This document shows positions 7,977 through 17,294 of a DNA stretch of 64,000 nt, piece after piece (the first letter of the stretch is position 1; each line of letters begins with the position of its first letter). The DNA comes from JBBQZU01 sp041749535 (lineage in GTDB: Bacteria; Bacteroidota; Bacteroidia; Flavobacteriales_D; Cryomorphaceae), in the NCBI GenBank assembly GCA_041749535.1, contig JBGTBE010000083.1:1-64000 (forward strand). Reading direction: 5' to 3'. A program made the position numbers and the translations under genes. The notes beneath the pieces are model-generated. The model ran no database searches. It worked only from the letters and a program-made list of their open reading frames with translations, and was not told the origin of the DNA.

Positions 7977-8439
7977 GGCTGTTTAGAAGGATGAGTGTGC
8001 AAGGTAAAAAAAAAAAAAGGCGAAATTAATATCTTTAGATGCGAGGCGGATATAAATAAGTTACTTATATCTCAAGGGCAAGACTCAACAGATACAATAC
8101 ACATATCATTCAATTGAATTTTTTTTAAAACATAGCACGGTCAAGCATGGTCTGCGTATCCATTTATTTCATGCCGCTTTCATTTGCTTTTTAATGCGGT
8201 ATCGATTAATGAGACTCCATTCGTTCGCAATTATTATAAGCAATAGGGGCAAGGGGTTGGGTTGGCTTAAAATCGATTTTAATCCCTTTTTGAAGCCTTT
8301 TTGAAGCTTGTTCAAAGGAACATTCTGTTCCATTGTCACCCCCCATAAAAGTAGGACAGTCCAAAACTAGAATTTATCAATTTCCCAAAACAAACGTCCG
8401 GCTGAAGTGGCACTGCACTGAAAAACTGATCAACGTCTG
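7977..8439. other. Gene-free region
   Basis: No gene is supported. Features are a poly-A run near 8006-8018, just upstream of the kelch gene, with a TACCTTG-like box in reverse orientation at 8000-8006. A short direct repeat, TTTTTGAAGC, occurs twice at about 8287-8307. The rest is AT-rich and unremarkable. Confidence 0.5.
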
Positions 8440-9321
8440 CTATTTCTGGGAACCCATACCCTTTCTCAGTTTCTGGAAAGCCATAACCAGCAGAAGGCAG
8501 ATAAAACCCACGACAAGTCCTACAAGGAACTCCACAACCAATGAAGGCAGGGCGTGCAGCACATTGTGCAGAAAAGCGATATTGTGGACAAATATTCCAC
8601 CTGCCACCAGTATAAGCGCGATGGTCCCAACCACACTCATGGTCTTCACCACCTTGGGAAGGGCATTCACCAACACTAAACCCAGGCGGGCAGTGAAACT
8701 TCTCTCGTTCTTGCTGGAGTTGATCAGTCTGTAGCCCAATTCGTCCATCCGTACAATCATTGCCACAATGCCATATACCCCAACCGTAGCCAGCAGCGCA
8801 ATAAGCGATACGACCACGATTTGGGTTACAATAGGCGCAGTAACCACTGTGCCGAGCGCAATAATCACGATCTCGACCGATAGAATAAAGTCGGTAACTA
8901 CAGCCGATTTGATGCGGTCTTTTTCTACCGCGAGAATCTCTTCCGGACTTGAAGCTTGTATAATCTCCTCGTGTTTTGACGCTGTATGAGGAATGAAGAA
9001 ATGATACATTTTCTCAGCGCCTTCGTACGCCAGATACAGCCCTCCCAAAACGAGAATAATTGTAATAGACCATGGGAGAAATGCACTGAGCAAAAAGGCC
9101 GCGGGCAGAATGATGAGTTTGTTGAGCAGCGACCCTTTGGTAATCGCCCACAACACGGGTATCTCCCGGCTCGAAGAAAAGCCGGAAGCCTTTTCGGCAT
9201 TTACCGCAAGGTCATCACCTAAAATTCCGGCTGTTTTCTTGGTTGCAATTTTGCTCATTGCGGCAACATCGTCCATCAACGTTGCGATATCATCGAGTAT
9301 TGCAAAAAATCCTGAAGCCAC
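8440..9321 (-). CDS. DUF808 (YedI-like) membrane protein
   Basis: A 293-residue membrane protein. The N-terminus (MASGFFAILDDIATLMDDVA, then SKIATKKTAGILGDDLAVNA) is the diagnostic start of DUF808, to which E. coli YedI belongs. Six or so hydrophobic segments follow, including LNKLIILPAAFLLSAFLPW and FVHNIAFLHNVLHALP. Length matches the family (about 290-300). The function is not known; the family is widespread and usually monocistronic, as here. A -7-like box (CAAATATA on the plus strand, 9344-9351) lies just upstream. Confidence 0.88.
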   Translation of the reverse strand: MASGFFAILDDIATLMDDVAAMSKIATKKTAGILGDDLAVNAEKASGFSSSREIPVLWAITKGSLLNKLIILPAAFLLSAFLPWSITIILVLGGLYLAYEGAEKMYHFFIPHTASKHEEIIQASSPEEILAVEKDRIKSAVVTDFILSVEIVIIALGTVVTAPIVTQIVVVSLIALLATVGVYGIVAMIVRMDELGYRLINSSKNERSFTARLGLVLVNALPKVVKTMSVVGTIALILVAGGIFVHNIAFLHNVLHALPSLVVEFLVGLVVGFICLLLVMAFQKLRKGMGSQK

Positions 9322-9343
9322 CTTGCTATTTCAAAAATTTCAG

Positions 9344-9351
9344 CAAATATA
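9344..9351 (-). promoter_or_regulatory. -7 box for the DUF808 gene
   Basis: Read on the minus strand this is TATATTTG, a perfect match to TAnnTTTG, 22 bp before the start codon. No convincing -33 TTTG is seen at the usual distance. Confidence 0.35.
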
Positions 9352-9534
9352 CCGAATGATTCAAGTGCGTATAATAATCTTTATGAACCTGCGGGAATTG
9401 GGCAGTTCGCATATAACACAACCGCATGCTATACCAGGTGGGGGCTTCGCAGACTTTTGATGGTGCCGTAGACCAAGGAGAATTTCGGTTAGATTTGATG
9501 CATTGAGCCGGGGTTAGACCCAGGCACCAAAAAA

Positions 9535-10473
9535 ATGAACCATTCAGGAACAAGCCTTTTATGCCTCACGGCAATTCTCCTTGCCTGCCAGGCACTGTTC
9601 GCGCAGAATTTGAAGAGAATTGTGTTGGACGACCAGGATTTTTACAGCGGTCATTACCTTGCGGTTGAGCCACAGACCGACCGCATTGATGGTGTATTGT
9701 TTCTTCTGGCAGGTTTTGGGCAGCGCCCTGAGGACACGCCGGCAGAAACCAAGCTGCACAACGCAGCTTATGCAAATCACATTCTGACAGTATTCTACGC
9801 AGCCGGCAACAAGCTATACGCCGACTCCATCACGCAGGCGAAACTCACCAAGGTATTGAAAGATGTACTTGACCGTTACAAAGTGGGCAGCGACCGTTTT
9901 ATATTGGGTGGTTACTCTGCCGGCGGAATGGTGGCCATGCGATATGTAGAACTGTGCAATGAATTTCCCGGTATATTTCCAATTCAGCCAAAAGGAGTGT
10001 TTACGGTTGACGCACCCATTGATATCTTCACAATCTACGAGCAATTGGAAGAAAGTGCAAAAAACAACTATTCAGAACCTGCTGTGGAAGAAGCTGTAAG
10101 GGCCATGAAATACATTGAGGAAGACTTTGGCATTCCCAGGGACAATGTTGAAACGTACGCGAAGCTCACCGCTTTCAGTATGAACAAAAATTACAGCCAA
10201 AACGAAAAGTATCTGAAAAATACAGCCGTAAGAACCTACCACGATGTGGACATTGCCTGGAGAATAGTACATAGAAACCAAACCGTACACGGTTCTAACT
10301 ATGAAGTTACAGCAGAGCTCATCAACAGGTTGGTCTTAATGGGAAATGCCAAAGCTGAATTTATTCAGACCTTTCAGACCGGATACAGGTCCAACGGGCA
10401 GAGACACCCACATTCCTGGTCGATCGTGAATGAGGTTGAATTGATACAATGGATGAAGGCACTGATTGAATGA
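9535..10473 (+). CDS. Secreted alpha/beta hydrolase
   Basis: A 312-residue protein with a signal peptide (LLCLTAILLACQALFAQ) and an alpha/beta-hydrolase core. The nucleophile elbow is GYSAGG (Ser near residue 127), preceded by VGSDRFILG. A HPHSW segment near the C-terminus (about residue 296) offers the catalytic histidine. The region IDGVLFLLAGFG corresponds to the strand and oxyanion loop. Substrate is unknown; esterases and peptidases of this type are common among secreted Bacteroidota enzymes. It lacks a T9SS tail, so it is probably periplasmic. No operon partner is evident. Confidence 0.75.
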   Translation: MNHSGTSLLCLTAILLACQALFAQNLKRIVLDDQDFYSGHYLAVEPQTDRIDGVLFLLAGFGQRPEDTPAETKLHNAAYANHILTVFYAAGNKLYADSITQAKLTKVLKDVLDRYKVGSDRFILGGYSAGGMVAMRYVELCNEFPGIFPIQPKGVFTVDAPIDIFTIYEQLEESAKNNYSEPAVEEAVRAMKYIEEDFGIPRDNVETYAKLTAFSMNKNYSQNEKYLKNTAVRTYHDVDIAWRIVHRNQTVHGSNYEVTAELINRLVLMGNAKAEFIQTFQTGYRSNGQRHPHSWSIVNEVELIQWMKALIE

Positions 10474-10638
10474 AAACCTGGGCTTAAGCGCAGTAGCCCC
10501 TGCACAACCCTTCTCAAACTTCATAATCAGCGGTTTAGCTTCAGCTTACATAGAACTTTCGATTGGTTTTGATGAAATAAGGTTAACTTCATAAGTGAAA
10601 AGTGCAGTTTCGGCGCTATAATCAGTGAGGATAATAAT

Positions 10639-11445
10639 ATGAAAACAAACATTATACTTCTGAAAAATGCGGCATCCTTGGTTGCTTTGCAGCTGCTATC
10701 ATTGTGCTGCTGCAGCTTATCCGCACAAGTTATCTATACTGACATCATACCCGACTATACCCCCAACGCATCTTTTGGTTTGGATTTGAACAATGACGGT
10801 ATTGTTGATTTCACCCTACAAATGGCAAGTGCTGATCAGGTGATGTGCTTTCCGCACAACAGCAATGCGTATGCTGGTGAATTGGTTGCCGGCGGGCATT
10901 TAGCCTGGGCCATGTCTCTGTCTGAGAATATTTGCCATTCTCTGGCCACCTGGTATGATTCCGGCAATCCTGGTACATTGGGCCTGGGTACAAACATTGG
11001 TCACTGGCCGGGGGTAACTGACAGGTATTTGGCACTAAAACTGGTTGTTGAATCAAATACCTATTATGGGTGGGTACGCATGGATGTATATGAAACTTCC
11101 TCATCGTTCACCATAAAAGATTATGCCTACGAAGGGTTGCCTGATGGCTGCATTTTGGCAGGACAAATAACCACGGGTATCAATGAAAACACTGCCAACA
11201 ACCATGCTGTTGTTCTTTTTCCAAATCCCTTTTCAACACAGGCAATTTTAAAAACAGACATTCCTTTACAAAACGCAACGCTCACGCTGATGAACAGTGT
11301 TGGACAGACTGTAGCGGAGATAAAAAATATTTTTGGGCCTGTGGTGACCATTTCAAAGAACGATCTTCCGGGCGGACTGTATCTCATTCGGCTGACAGAA
11401 GGCAACAATGTAATCACGACAGACAGAGTAGTAATTGCTGACTGA
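10639..11445 (+). CDS. T9SS-sorted secreted protein
   Basis: A 268-residue exported protein of unknown function. A signal peptide (about 30 residues, ending CCSLSAQ) is followed by a domain with a DLNNDGIVDF motif resembling a calcium-binding dockerin/FG-GAP-like loop, and a compact beta-rich region (KLVVESNTYYGWVRMDVYE). This resembles short Bacteroidota exoproteins whose central domain has no assigned function. The final 75 residues (VVLFPNPFSTQAIL to GGLYLIRLTEG and VVIAD) are a type A T9SS sorting domain. It stands between two other exported proteins but with its own spacing. Confidence 0.75.
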   Translation: MKTNIILLKNAASLVALQLLSLCCCSLSAQVIYTDIIPDYTPNASFGLDLNNDGIVDFTLQMASADQVMCFPHNSNAYAGELVAGGHLAWAMSLSENICHSLATWYDSGNPGTLGLGTNIGHWPGVTDRYLALKLVVESNTYYGWVRMDVYETSSSFTIKDYAYEGLPDGCILAGQITTGINENTANNHAVVLFPNPFSTQAILKTDIPLQNATLTLMNSVGQTVAEIKNIFGPVVTISKNDLPGGLYLIRLTEGNNVITTDRVVIAD

Positions 11446-11646
11446 TGCAGAAAATACGGAAAGTGCCACTTGCACAATCCCCTCCACTGCAGTATTTCTA
11501 TGCTTCAGCGCCAACTTCTCCCCTGCTTCCATTTTATTTCTTTCCTTAACTGATTCAGCATTGTATTGATTTCGCATAATTTGAATTGCCTGCAAGCAAC
11601 AAACACAAAGGCAAATGAATACCTTCAACGAACCAATAAAAATGCC

Positions 11647-12558
11647 ATGAGAATTATATGCCTCTCCATCATTGTGATGTGTATTTCGGGATCGTTGTCT
11701 GCACAAGATATTGAGCTGCTGAGTGCAGACCTGAACAGGTTTCAGAATGTGCGGGATTTTTGCATCTCGGCCAAAGGGAATGAAGCCTACTTTACCATTC
11801 AAAGTCCGAACCAGGACTTGTCGCAGATAGTGTGTGTAAGCAACAACAAATGGAATACGCCTGTGTTGCTGCCTTTCTGTGATGGCTATTCATACTTAGA
11901 ACCCTTTCTTTCCAACGATGGCAAACGGCTTTACTTCGCTTCCGACAGGCCCAAAAATGCATTGGATACCCTAAAGAGTGACTTTGACATTTGGTATGTA
12001 CAGAGAGAGAATGAGAAGGGTGAATGGTCGCAAGCTATGAATATGGGCAGTGCAGTGAATTCTGAAAACAATGAGTTCTACCCCACCCTTGCTGACAATG
12101 GCAATCTGTACTTCACCATGGAGTCGGGCGCAGGAATGGGAAAGGACGATATTTACTTTTGTGTGTGGGATGGAAAGGAATATTCCAAACCGAACTTACT
12201 GGGCAAGAATATCAACAGTGAGGGGTATGAGTTCAATGCCTTTGTAGCCAGAGATGAAAACGTGCTGATTTACACCAAATACAACGCCGCTGATGGATTG
12301 GGAAGTGGAGATTTGTATATTTCCAGAAAGGACGATCAGGGTGAATGGAAGGCAGCTGAAAATATGGGGGACCAAATAAATACCAGGTTTATGGAGTATT
12401 GCCCATACTATGATACCAGTGCAGGCACGCTCTATTTCACAAGCCGGAGAAGCCAACTTTCCCCCAAAAAATTCAAGGATATAGAGCAATACCAGGGGTA
12501 TATTTCAGGCAGTGAAAATGGCTTGAGCAAAATTTATAAATGCAAGGTGAAGCTTTGA
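11647..12558 (+). CDS. Exported PD40 (TolB-like) beta-propeller protein
   Basis: A 303-residue exported protein. The ATG at 11647 (MRIICLSIIVMCISGSLSAQ) gives a clean signal peptide; the longer open frame from 11566 adds an unlikely hydrophilic leader. The mature part contains PD40/WD40-like blades with the phrases LSNDGKRLYFASDRP, TLADNGNLYFTMESG and DTSAGTLYFTSRR, as in TolB-like propellers and in the propeller part of OmpA-family proteins of Bacteroidota. No OmpA domain follows. Role unknown; such proteins are periplasmic or outer-membrane associated and bind peptides or sugars. Confidence 0.75.
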   Translation: MRIICLSIIVMCISGSLSAQDIELLSADLNRFQNVRDFCISAKGNEAYFTIQSPNQDLSQIVCVSNNKWNTPVLLPFCDGYSYLEPFLSNDGKRLYFASDRPKNALDTLKSDFDIWYVQRENEKGEWSQAMNMGSAVNSENNEFYPTLADNGNLYFTMESGAGMGKDDIYFCVWDGKEYSKPNLLGKNINSEGYEFNAFVARDENVLIYTKYNAADGLGSGDLYISRKDDQGEWKAAENMGDQINTRFMEYCPYYDTSAGTLYFTSRRSQLSPKKFKDIEQYQGYISGSENGLSKIYKCKVKL

Positions 12559-12919
12559 TTTTGGGGGGTCGCACTGCGGCATATACAGGTTTTGGCTATG
12601 CGGCATTTGCAATGCTGAGGAATATTTCCCAATTACATTCTCTGCTCCGCAGCATTTGCAATGCTGCGGTAAATAATCTCAGTATCCGCTCCGCAGCATT
12701 TGCAATGCTGCGGCTATTAATCTCAGTATGTTGTAAGGTTTCCGCCCCCGCTCCGCAGCATTGCAAATGCTGCGGAGCGGGATGTGTGGAATCATAGCAT
12801 TGTGATGGGGAGAAATATCCCCAATTCATATTAGAAAATAAATTTATAAAACTGATTATCAACGACATTGAACAGGGCATCCTTTTTGAGATACCTATGT
12901 TACAATTAACCCAATCAAT
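12559..12919. repeat. REP-like palindrome cluster
   Basis: This gene-free stretch contains four copies of a palindromic repeat with core CGCAGCATTTGCAATGCTGCG: about 12597-12620 (degenerate), 12644-12669, 12688-12713 and 12747-12781. The middle two are 44 bp apart and share the spacer TAATCTCAGTAT. The last has a perfect 16-bp stem (12747-12762 with 12766-12781) and a 3-base loop. One more copy lies at 13459-13484 and a half-copy near 13540. They resemble repetitive extragenic palindromes and could terminate the upstream propeller transcript. Confidence 0.75.
12868..12899 (+). promoter_or_regulatory. Possible promoter of the OM protein gene
   Basis: TTG at 12868-12870 and TACCTATG at 12892-12899 (21-bp spacing) approximate the Bacteroidota -33/-7 boxes with one mismatch in the -7 element, 20 bp before the start codon. 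Confidence 0.3.
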
Positions 12920-13417
12920 ATGAAAAATTCTATCATTCTCTTAGCCTTGGCAATGTCAGCCTCAGTCACCGGATTTTCGCAAAGTCCCATCGGGAAAGGT
13001 GGAAAACAGGTGAACTTTGGAGTTGGATTATACAGCGGCGCTATTCCCCTTTATGTCGGGATGGATTTCGGTGTGCATCCAGATATAACTCTTGGTCCAC
13101 AAGTAGGATTTGACTTGAACCTGGAATACCTGACTGTGGCAGGAAGGGGCGATTACCACTTCAACACCATAATGAGCATACCAGACAACTGGGATTTTTA
13201 TGCAGGACTCAATGTCGGCTTTATCGCTTTCTTTGAAGATAATATAGATGAAGATCACAACCACGACCACAACCATAACCATGACCACACATCCGGAGTA
13301 GATTTGGGTTTACAAATCGGTGGACGGTACTACTGGAGTGACTGGGGAATAAACCTGGAATTCGGTGGTGGCAACAACCTGAGTGGAGCGCGTTTCGGGC
13401 TTAGCAAACGATTCTAG
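12920..13417 (+). CDS. Outer-membrane beta-barrel protein with His-rich loop
   Basis: A 165-residue protein with a signal peptide (KNSIILLALAMSASVTGFSQ) and alternating amphipathic strands ending in a C-terminal aromatic (LSKRF), as in small outer-membrane beta-barrels. Strand-like segments include QVNFGVGLYSG, YHFNTIMSIP and VDLGLQIGGRYYW. A loop at about residues 112-124 is made almost only of His, Asp and Asn (DEDHNHDHNHNHDH) and should bind a transition metal such as zinc, nickel or copper. Function is unknown. Metal sensing or buffering at the surface is inferred from the loop alone. REP-like palindromes flank it on both sides. Confidence 0.7.
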   Translation: MKNSIILLALAMSASVTGFSQSPIGKGGKQVNFGVGLYSGAIPLYVGMDFGVHPDITLGPQVGFDLNLEYLTVAGRGDYHFNTIMSIPDNWDFYAGLNVGFIAFFEDNIDEDHNHDHNHNHDHTSGVDLGLQIGGRYYWSDWGINLEFGGGNNLSGARFGLSKRF

Positions 13418-13458
13418 AACGTACAAGGGAACACAGCGCAACAGATTGTACAATTCTT

Positions 13459-13484
13459 GCTCCGCAGCATTTACCAAGCTGCGG
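13459..13484. repeat. REP-like palindrome, isolated copy
   Basis: GCTCCGCAGCATTTACCAAGCTGCGG matches the 12.6-kb repeat family but has a diverged loop. It lies 42 bp after the outer-membrane protein gene and is followed by an AT-rich tract (ATTATTTTTTTTATT), so it may serve as that gene's terminator. Confidence 0.55.
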
Positions 13485-13603
13485 ATTATTTTTTTTATTA
13501 CAATCTCATTTCCTGATCGACTTGAATTGCAGCAGATGAGCCGCAGCAATGCAAATCTACCCTTCATATTCCCTATACTTGCTGCAGCGTCAAAAGCACC
13601 CAC

Positions 13604-15934
13604 ATGCCCAACATGAAAGACCTGCTCATGCCATTATTGGCTAACTTCGTTTTAAGTGCTTGTACAACTGAAAAGCCAGGGGAATCAATGCCATCAAATC
13701 CAGCCGAAATAGATTACACCCAATTCGTAAACCCATTTATCGGTACCCGAAATATGGGGCACACCTTTCCCGGGGCTGCCGCTCCCTTCGGCATGGTGCA
13801 GTTGAGCCCGGAAACCAACCGACAGGCCATGTTTGGTGAAGATGGGAAATACAACACGGAAACTTACCGCTACTGTGCCGGATACCAGTACGATGACTCC
13901 ACCATTTTTGGATTTAGCCACACCCACTTCAGCGGCACGGGGCACTCCGATCTGGGCGATTTTTCTATCATGCCCACAGTAGGCGCGCTGATCCTGGAGC
14001 CTGGGACAACTGAAAATCCCGATTCGGGTTATTGCTCACGGTTTTCACATGAAAATGAATCTGCAACGCCTGGATATTATCAGGTTCATCTGGACGATTA
14101 CGGCATCAATGCGGAATTCACCTCCACCCAAAGGGTGGGCTACCACCGGTACACCTTTCCCCGCACTGATTCGGCGCATATCATTCTCGACCTTACGGCA
14201 AATATTTATGGGTACGATGGAAAAAACGTGTGGACTTTTGTGCGCGTAGAGCGGGATGGTACCATCACCGGATACCGGCAGACCAATGGTTGGGGCCGTA
14301 CCCGCACCTTGTATTTTGCCATGCGCTTTTCAAAGCCGTTCAAAAGCTATGGCCGGAAACGATATGAGGCAGTGCCCTACAACGGTTTTTACCGAAAGTT
14401 TGACGAAGCGCACAATTTCCCGGAAATGGCTGGAAAGGAAATTCGCGCTTGGTTTGATTTTGATATGAGCGAAGGGGAGACTTTGGAACTTAAAATGGCC
14501 TTGTCGCCTGTGAGCACCGCCGGAGCCATCAAGAATCTCGAAGCTGAAATACCCGGCTGGAATTTTGATGAAATAAGGGCTGAAGCCAAAGAAAAGTGGA
14601 ACAATGAGTTGGGCAAAATTGAAGTCGAAACCATTGATCCGGAACAAATGACCACTTTCTACACAGCCATGTACCACACGCTGCTCAGTCCGGTGGTCTT
14701 TGAAGATGTGGACGGGCAGTATCGCGGACTGGATCAAAATATTCACACATCCGAAGGGTTTACAAACTATACCATTTTCTCCCTTTGGGATACCTACCGC
14801 GCCTTGCATCCACTTTTCAATTTGGTGCAACCTGAGCGCAACAACGACATGGTAAAATCTATGTTGGCGCATTGCGATCAGAGCGTACATGGCATGTTGC
14901 CCATATGGAGCCACCACGCCAACGAAAATTGGTGTATGGTGGGCTATCATTCCGTTTCCGTATTGGCCGATGCAGTGGCAAAAGGCACAACGGATGCCGA
15001 TTTGAAAAGAATTCTCGAAGCATCTGTAGCCACCTCGCGTGTTGCTTATTACGATGGCATCGGACCCTACTTGGAGTTGGGTTATGTGCCCGAAGACCTG
15101 AGCAGCGCCTCGGTATCAAAAACCCTTGAATACGCCTGCGATGATTGGTGTATTGCCCAGATGGCCTCACGCGCTGGAGATGATGCATTAACGCAGGCAT
15201 ATGAAAAACGCGCGCAGAATTTCCACAATGTTTACCACCCGGCTTCAGGATATATGCGCCCCCGGATGAGCGACGGAAGTTGGCGGGCTGAATTTGACCC
15301 CATGGACACCCATGGGCAGGGTTTTATTGAAGGAAATGCCTTCAACTATGGTCTTTATGTGCCTCATGAGCCCGATACCATGGTGGCCATGATGGGTGGA
15401 AAAGAAGCATTTTCAGCACACCTTGATCGCATCTTCACCACCGAAATTGAAGATAAGTACATTGAGAAGAATGAGGACATCACCCGTGAGGGAATCATGG
15501 GAAACTACGTGCATGGCAACGAGCCGGGGCACCACATTCCCTACCTCTACAACTGGACCAACCACCCCTGGAAAACCCAGGAACGCGTGCGGTTGATAAT
15601 GGATACCATGTACGGCCCTACAGTTGACGGTGTCTGTGGCAACGACGATGCCGGACAGATGAGCGCCTGGTATATATTCAGTGCCCTGGGATTTTATCCG
15701 GTGTTGCCTGGTTCAGACTTTTACGCCCTGGGAAGCCCACTCCTCAGGGATGCCACCATTCGACTCCCTTCGGGCAAGGCTTTGCACATAGATGCGAAAA
15801 ACCAATCAAAGGAGAATGTATTTGTGGAAAAGGTAGAGTGGAACGGGAAGGTAGTGGCCGGTGCACAAATTCGACATTCAGAATTATTCATGGGCGGTCA
15901 ACTCACCTTCCATATGAGTGCGCGCAAACCTTAA
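13604..15934 (+). CDS. GH92 family alpha-mannosidase lipoprotein
   Basis: A 776-residue glycoside hydrolase family 92 enzyme, a calcium-dependent exo-alpha-mannosidase family abundant in Bacteroidota and used to trim N-glycans or yeast mannan. The start YTQFVNPFIGTRNMGHTFPGA is the conserved opening of GH92. Further family signatures are FSHTHFSGTGHSDLGD, ALHPLFNLVQPE, GNEPGHHIPYLYNW and CGNDDAGQMSAWYIFSALGFYPV. A short N-terminal signal with lipobox LSAC (Cys 20) predicts a lipoprotein. The ATG at 13613 is an alternative start. No SusC/SusD pair lies nearby, so it is not part of a visible polysaccharide utilisation locus. Confidence 0.93.
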   Translation: MPNMKDLLMPLLANFVLSACTTEKPGESMPSNPAEIDYTQFVNPFIGTRNMGHTFPGAAAPFGMVQLSPETNRQAMFGEDGKYNTETYRYCAGYQYDDSTIFGFSHTHFSGTGHSDLGDFSIMPTVGALILEPGTTENPDSGYCSRFSHENESATPGYYQVHLDDYGINAEFTSTQRVGYHRYTFPRTDSAHIILDLTANIYGYDGKNVWTFVRVERDGTITGYRQTNGWGRTRTLYFAMRFSKPFKSYGRKRYEAVPYNGFYRKFDEAHNFPEMAGKEIRAWFDFDMSEGETLELKMALSPVSTAGAIKNLEAEIPGWNFDEIRAEAKEKWNNELGKIEVETIDPEQMTTFYTAMYHTLLSPVVFEDVDGQYRGLDQNIHTSEGFTNYTIFSLWDTYRALHPLFNLVQPERNNDMVKSMLAHCDQSVHGMLPIWSHHANENWCMVGYHSVSVLADAVAKGTTDADLKRILEASVATSRVAYYDGIGPYLELGYVPEDLSSASVSKTLEYACDDWCIAQMASRAGDDALTQAYEKRAQNFHNVYHPASGYMRPRMSDGSWRAEFDPMDTHGQGFIEGNAFNYGLYVPHEPDTMVAMMGGKEAFSAHLDRIFTTEIEDKYIEKNEDITREGIMGNYVHGNEPGHHIPYLYNWTNHPWKTQERVRLIMDTMYGPTVDGVCGNDDAGQMSAWYIFSALGFYPVLPGSDFYALGSPLLRDATIRLPSGKALHIDAKNQSKENVFVEKVEWNGKVVAGAQIRHSELFMGGQLTFHMSARKP

Positions 15935-16160
15935 CAGCTTGGTTGAAAGAGCGTATAGGTATTCTTTCAATTGATCCTACGTACTTCTGCAACCCAGCAG
16001 CAACCAAACTACTTACCCTTCCGCCCTGGAGTATTGCAAACTGGAGCAGCCATTTCGCCCAGGGTAAATGCTGCGGAGTAGGTTCTGGTCGGATAGCGCG
16101 GGTTTTGAAGTACTTTAACAATAAACATTCCCACAGTCCAGCTGTTTTACACCCACGAAG

Positions 16161-16191
16161 TTTGCCGTACCCACGGGTATTGCTAAATTTG
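16161..16191 (+). promoter_or_regulatory. Strong predicted promoter
   Basis: TTTG at 16161-16164, a 19-bp spacer and TAAATTTG at 16184-16191 match the Bacteroidota sigma-A consensus perfectly. The start codon of the ferredoxin reductase gene is 23 bp further on. Confidence 0.7.
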
Positions 16192-16214
16192 CACCCCCAA
16201 ATAATACATTTTTA

Positions 16215-17294
16215 ATGTCCCATTTTCATCAGCTTTCCATCAAAGATATACGGCGCGAAACCGAACACTGCGTTTCGATTGCATTCGATATACCCGCTCC
16301 CTTGCAGGAAGAGTTCAAGTATAAGCAAGGGCAGTACATCACCCTTAAAATCAATTACAAAGGAGAAGAACTGAGACGTTCCTACTCTATTTGTTCAAGC
16401 CCTATAACTGACAATGAGTTGCGCATAGCTGTGAAAGCCATTGATGGGGGTCGCGTAAGTGGATTTCTGAACAATGGCATTTCTGCGGGGCAAAAAATGG
16501 AAGTAATGCGCCCCATGGGCAACTTCTTTGTCGAGATGCCGGCTGCTTCTCCCCAGCACTATGTGGCTTTTGCCGCAGGAAGTGGCATTACCCCTATTAT
16601 GAGCCTGCTCAAAACTGCGCTGGCCTCGCATCCCCAAAACATATTTACCCTGGTGTATGGCAACCGCTCCATGAACCAGGTGATCTTCAAAGATGAATTG
16701 GAGCACCTTTCGGGAAAATATGGTGACAGGCTTAGGGTTCACCACGTGCTGAGCCGGGAAGCCACTGCCGACCCACTCTTTGCCGGAAGGATCGATGCCG
16801 AAAAATGCACCCGGATGCTCTCGAGGTTTAGCGATGTGAAAGCGGCGAACCACTACTTTCTCTGCGGACCATTCGACATGATCGAAGACCTTCGTACCAC
16901 ATTGAAGTCGGCAGGTATTGATGATGAGAAGGTTCATTTCGAACTGTTCAACACGCCCGCTCCCGATGCAGTAAGCAGTATCACACCCCCTGCTCCTGGC
17001 ACGACAGCCGTGGCGGAATGCAAAGTGACCATCGTGCTCGATGGTGACGAAACAGAAATTACCGTTGCGCCAAATACAAATATCCTGGATGCAGCCCTTG
17101 ACGCGGGTCTCGATGCGCCTTACGCCTGTACAGGCGGCTCATGCTGCACCTGCCGTGCAAAAATTGTAGAAGGGCATGCCGTGATGGATGTGAACTATGC
17201 ACTCACAGAGAAGGAAGTGAAAGCGGGATACATTCTTACCTGTCAGAGCCATCCCACTACCCCAACCATGATCGTAGATTACGATCAGCCTTAA
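16215..17294 (+). CDS. PaaE-like ferredoxin-NAD(P)H oxidoreductase
   Basis: A 359-residue flavoprotein of the phenylacetyl-CoA epoxidase reductase (PaaE/PaaK) type, which passes electrons from NAD(P)H through FAD to a [2Fe-2S] centre and then to an oxygenase or other acceptor. The FAD domain has RRSYSICSSP (about residues 55-64). The NAD domain has FAAGSGITPIMSLLKTA and ends FLCGPFDMIED. The C-terminal plant-type ferredoxin domain has cluster ligands Cys305, Cys310, Cys313 and Cys343. No paaABCD oxygenase genes are nearby, so the partner is unknown; lone copies of this type are frequent in Bacteroidota. Its 3' end overlaps the convergent membrane-protein gene by four bases. Confidence 0.88.
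   Translation: MSHFHQLSIKDIRRETEHCVSIAFDIPAPLQEEFKYKQGQYITLKINYKGEELRRSYSICSSPITDNELRIAVKAIDGGRVSGFLNNGISAGQKMEVMRPMGNFFVEMPAASPQHYVAFAAGSGITPIMSLLKTALASHPQNIFTLVYGNRSMNQVIFKDELEHLSGKYGDRLRVHHVLSREATADPLFAGRIDAEKCTRMLSRFSDVKAANHYFLCGPFDMIEDLRTTLKSAGIDDEKVHFELFNTPAPDAVSSITPPAPGTTAVAECKVTIVLDGDETEITVAPNTNILDAALDAGLDAPYACTGGSCCTCRAKIVEGHAVMDVNYALTEKEVKAGYILTCQSHPTTPTMIVDYDQP

Noticed and set aside
12597..13484. Possible CRISPR array from repeated GCAGCATTTGCAATGCTGC units
   Set aside because: The repeats are full palindromes, irregularly spaced (44 bp, 59 bp, then several hundred), differ in sequence, and have no spacer-like variety or cas genes nearby. They fit REP-type elements better.
14330..14950. 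A 206-codon minus-strand open frame
   Set aside because: Entirely antisense to the GH92 mannosidase, which has conserved motifs along this region.
16215..17294. A phenylacetate degradation operon
   Set aside because: Only the reductase-like gene is present; no paaABCD or other phenylacetate genes flank it.
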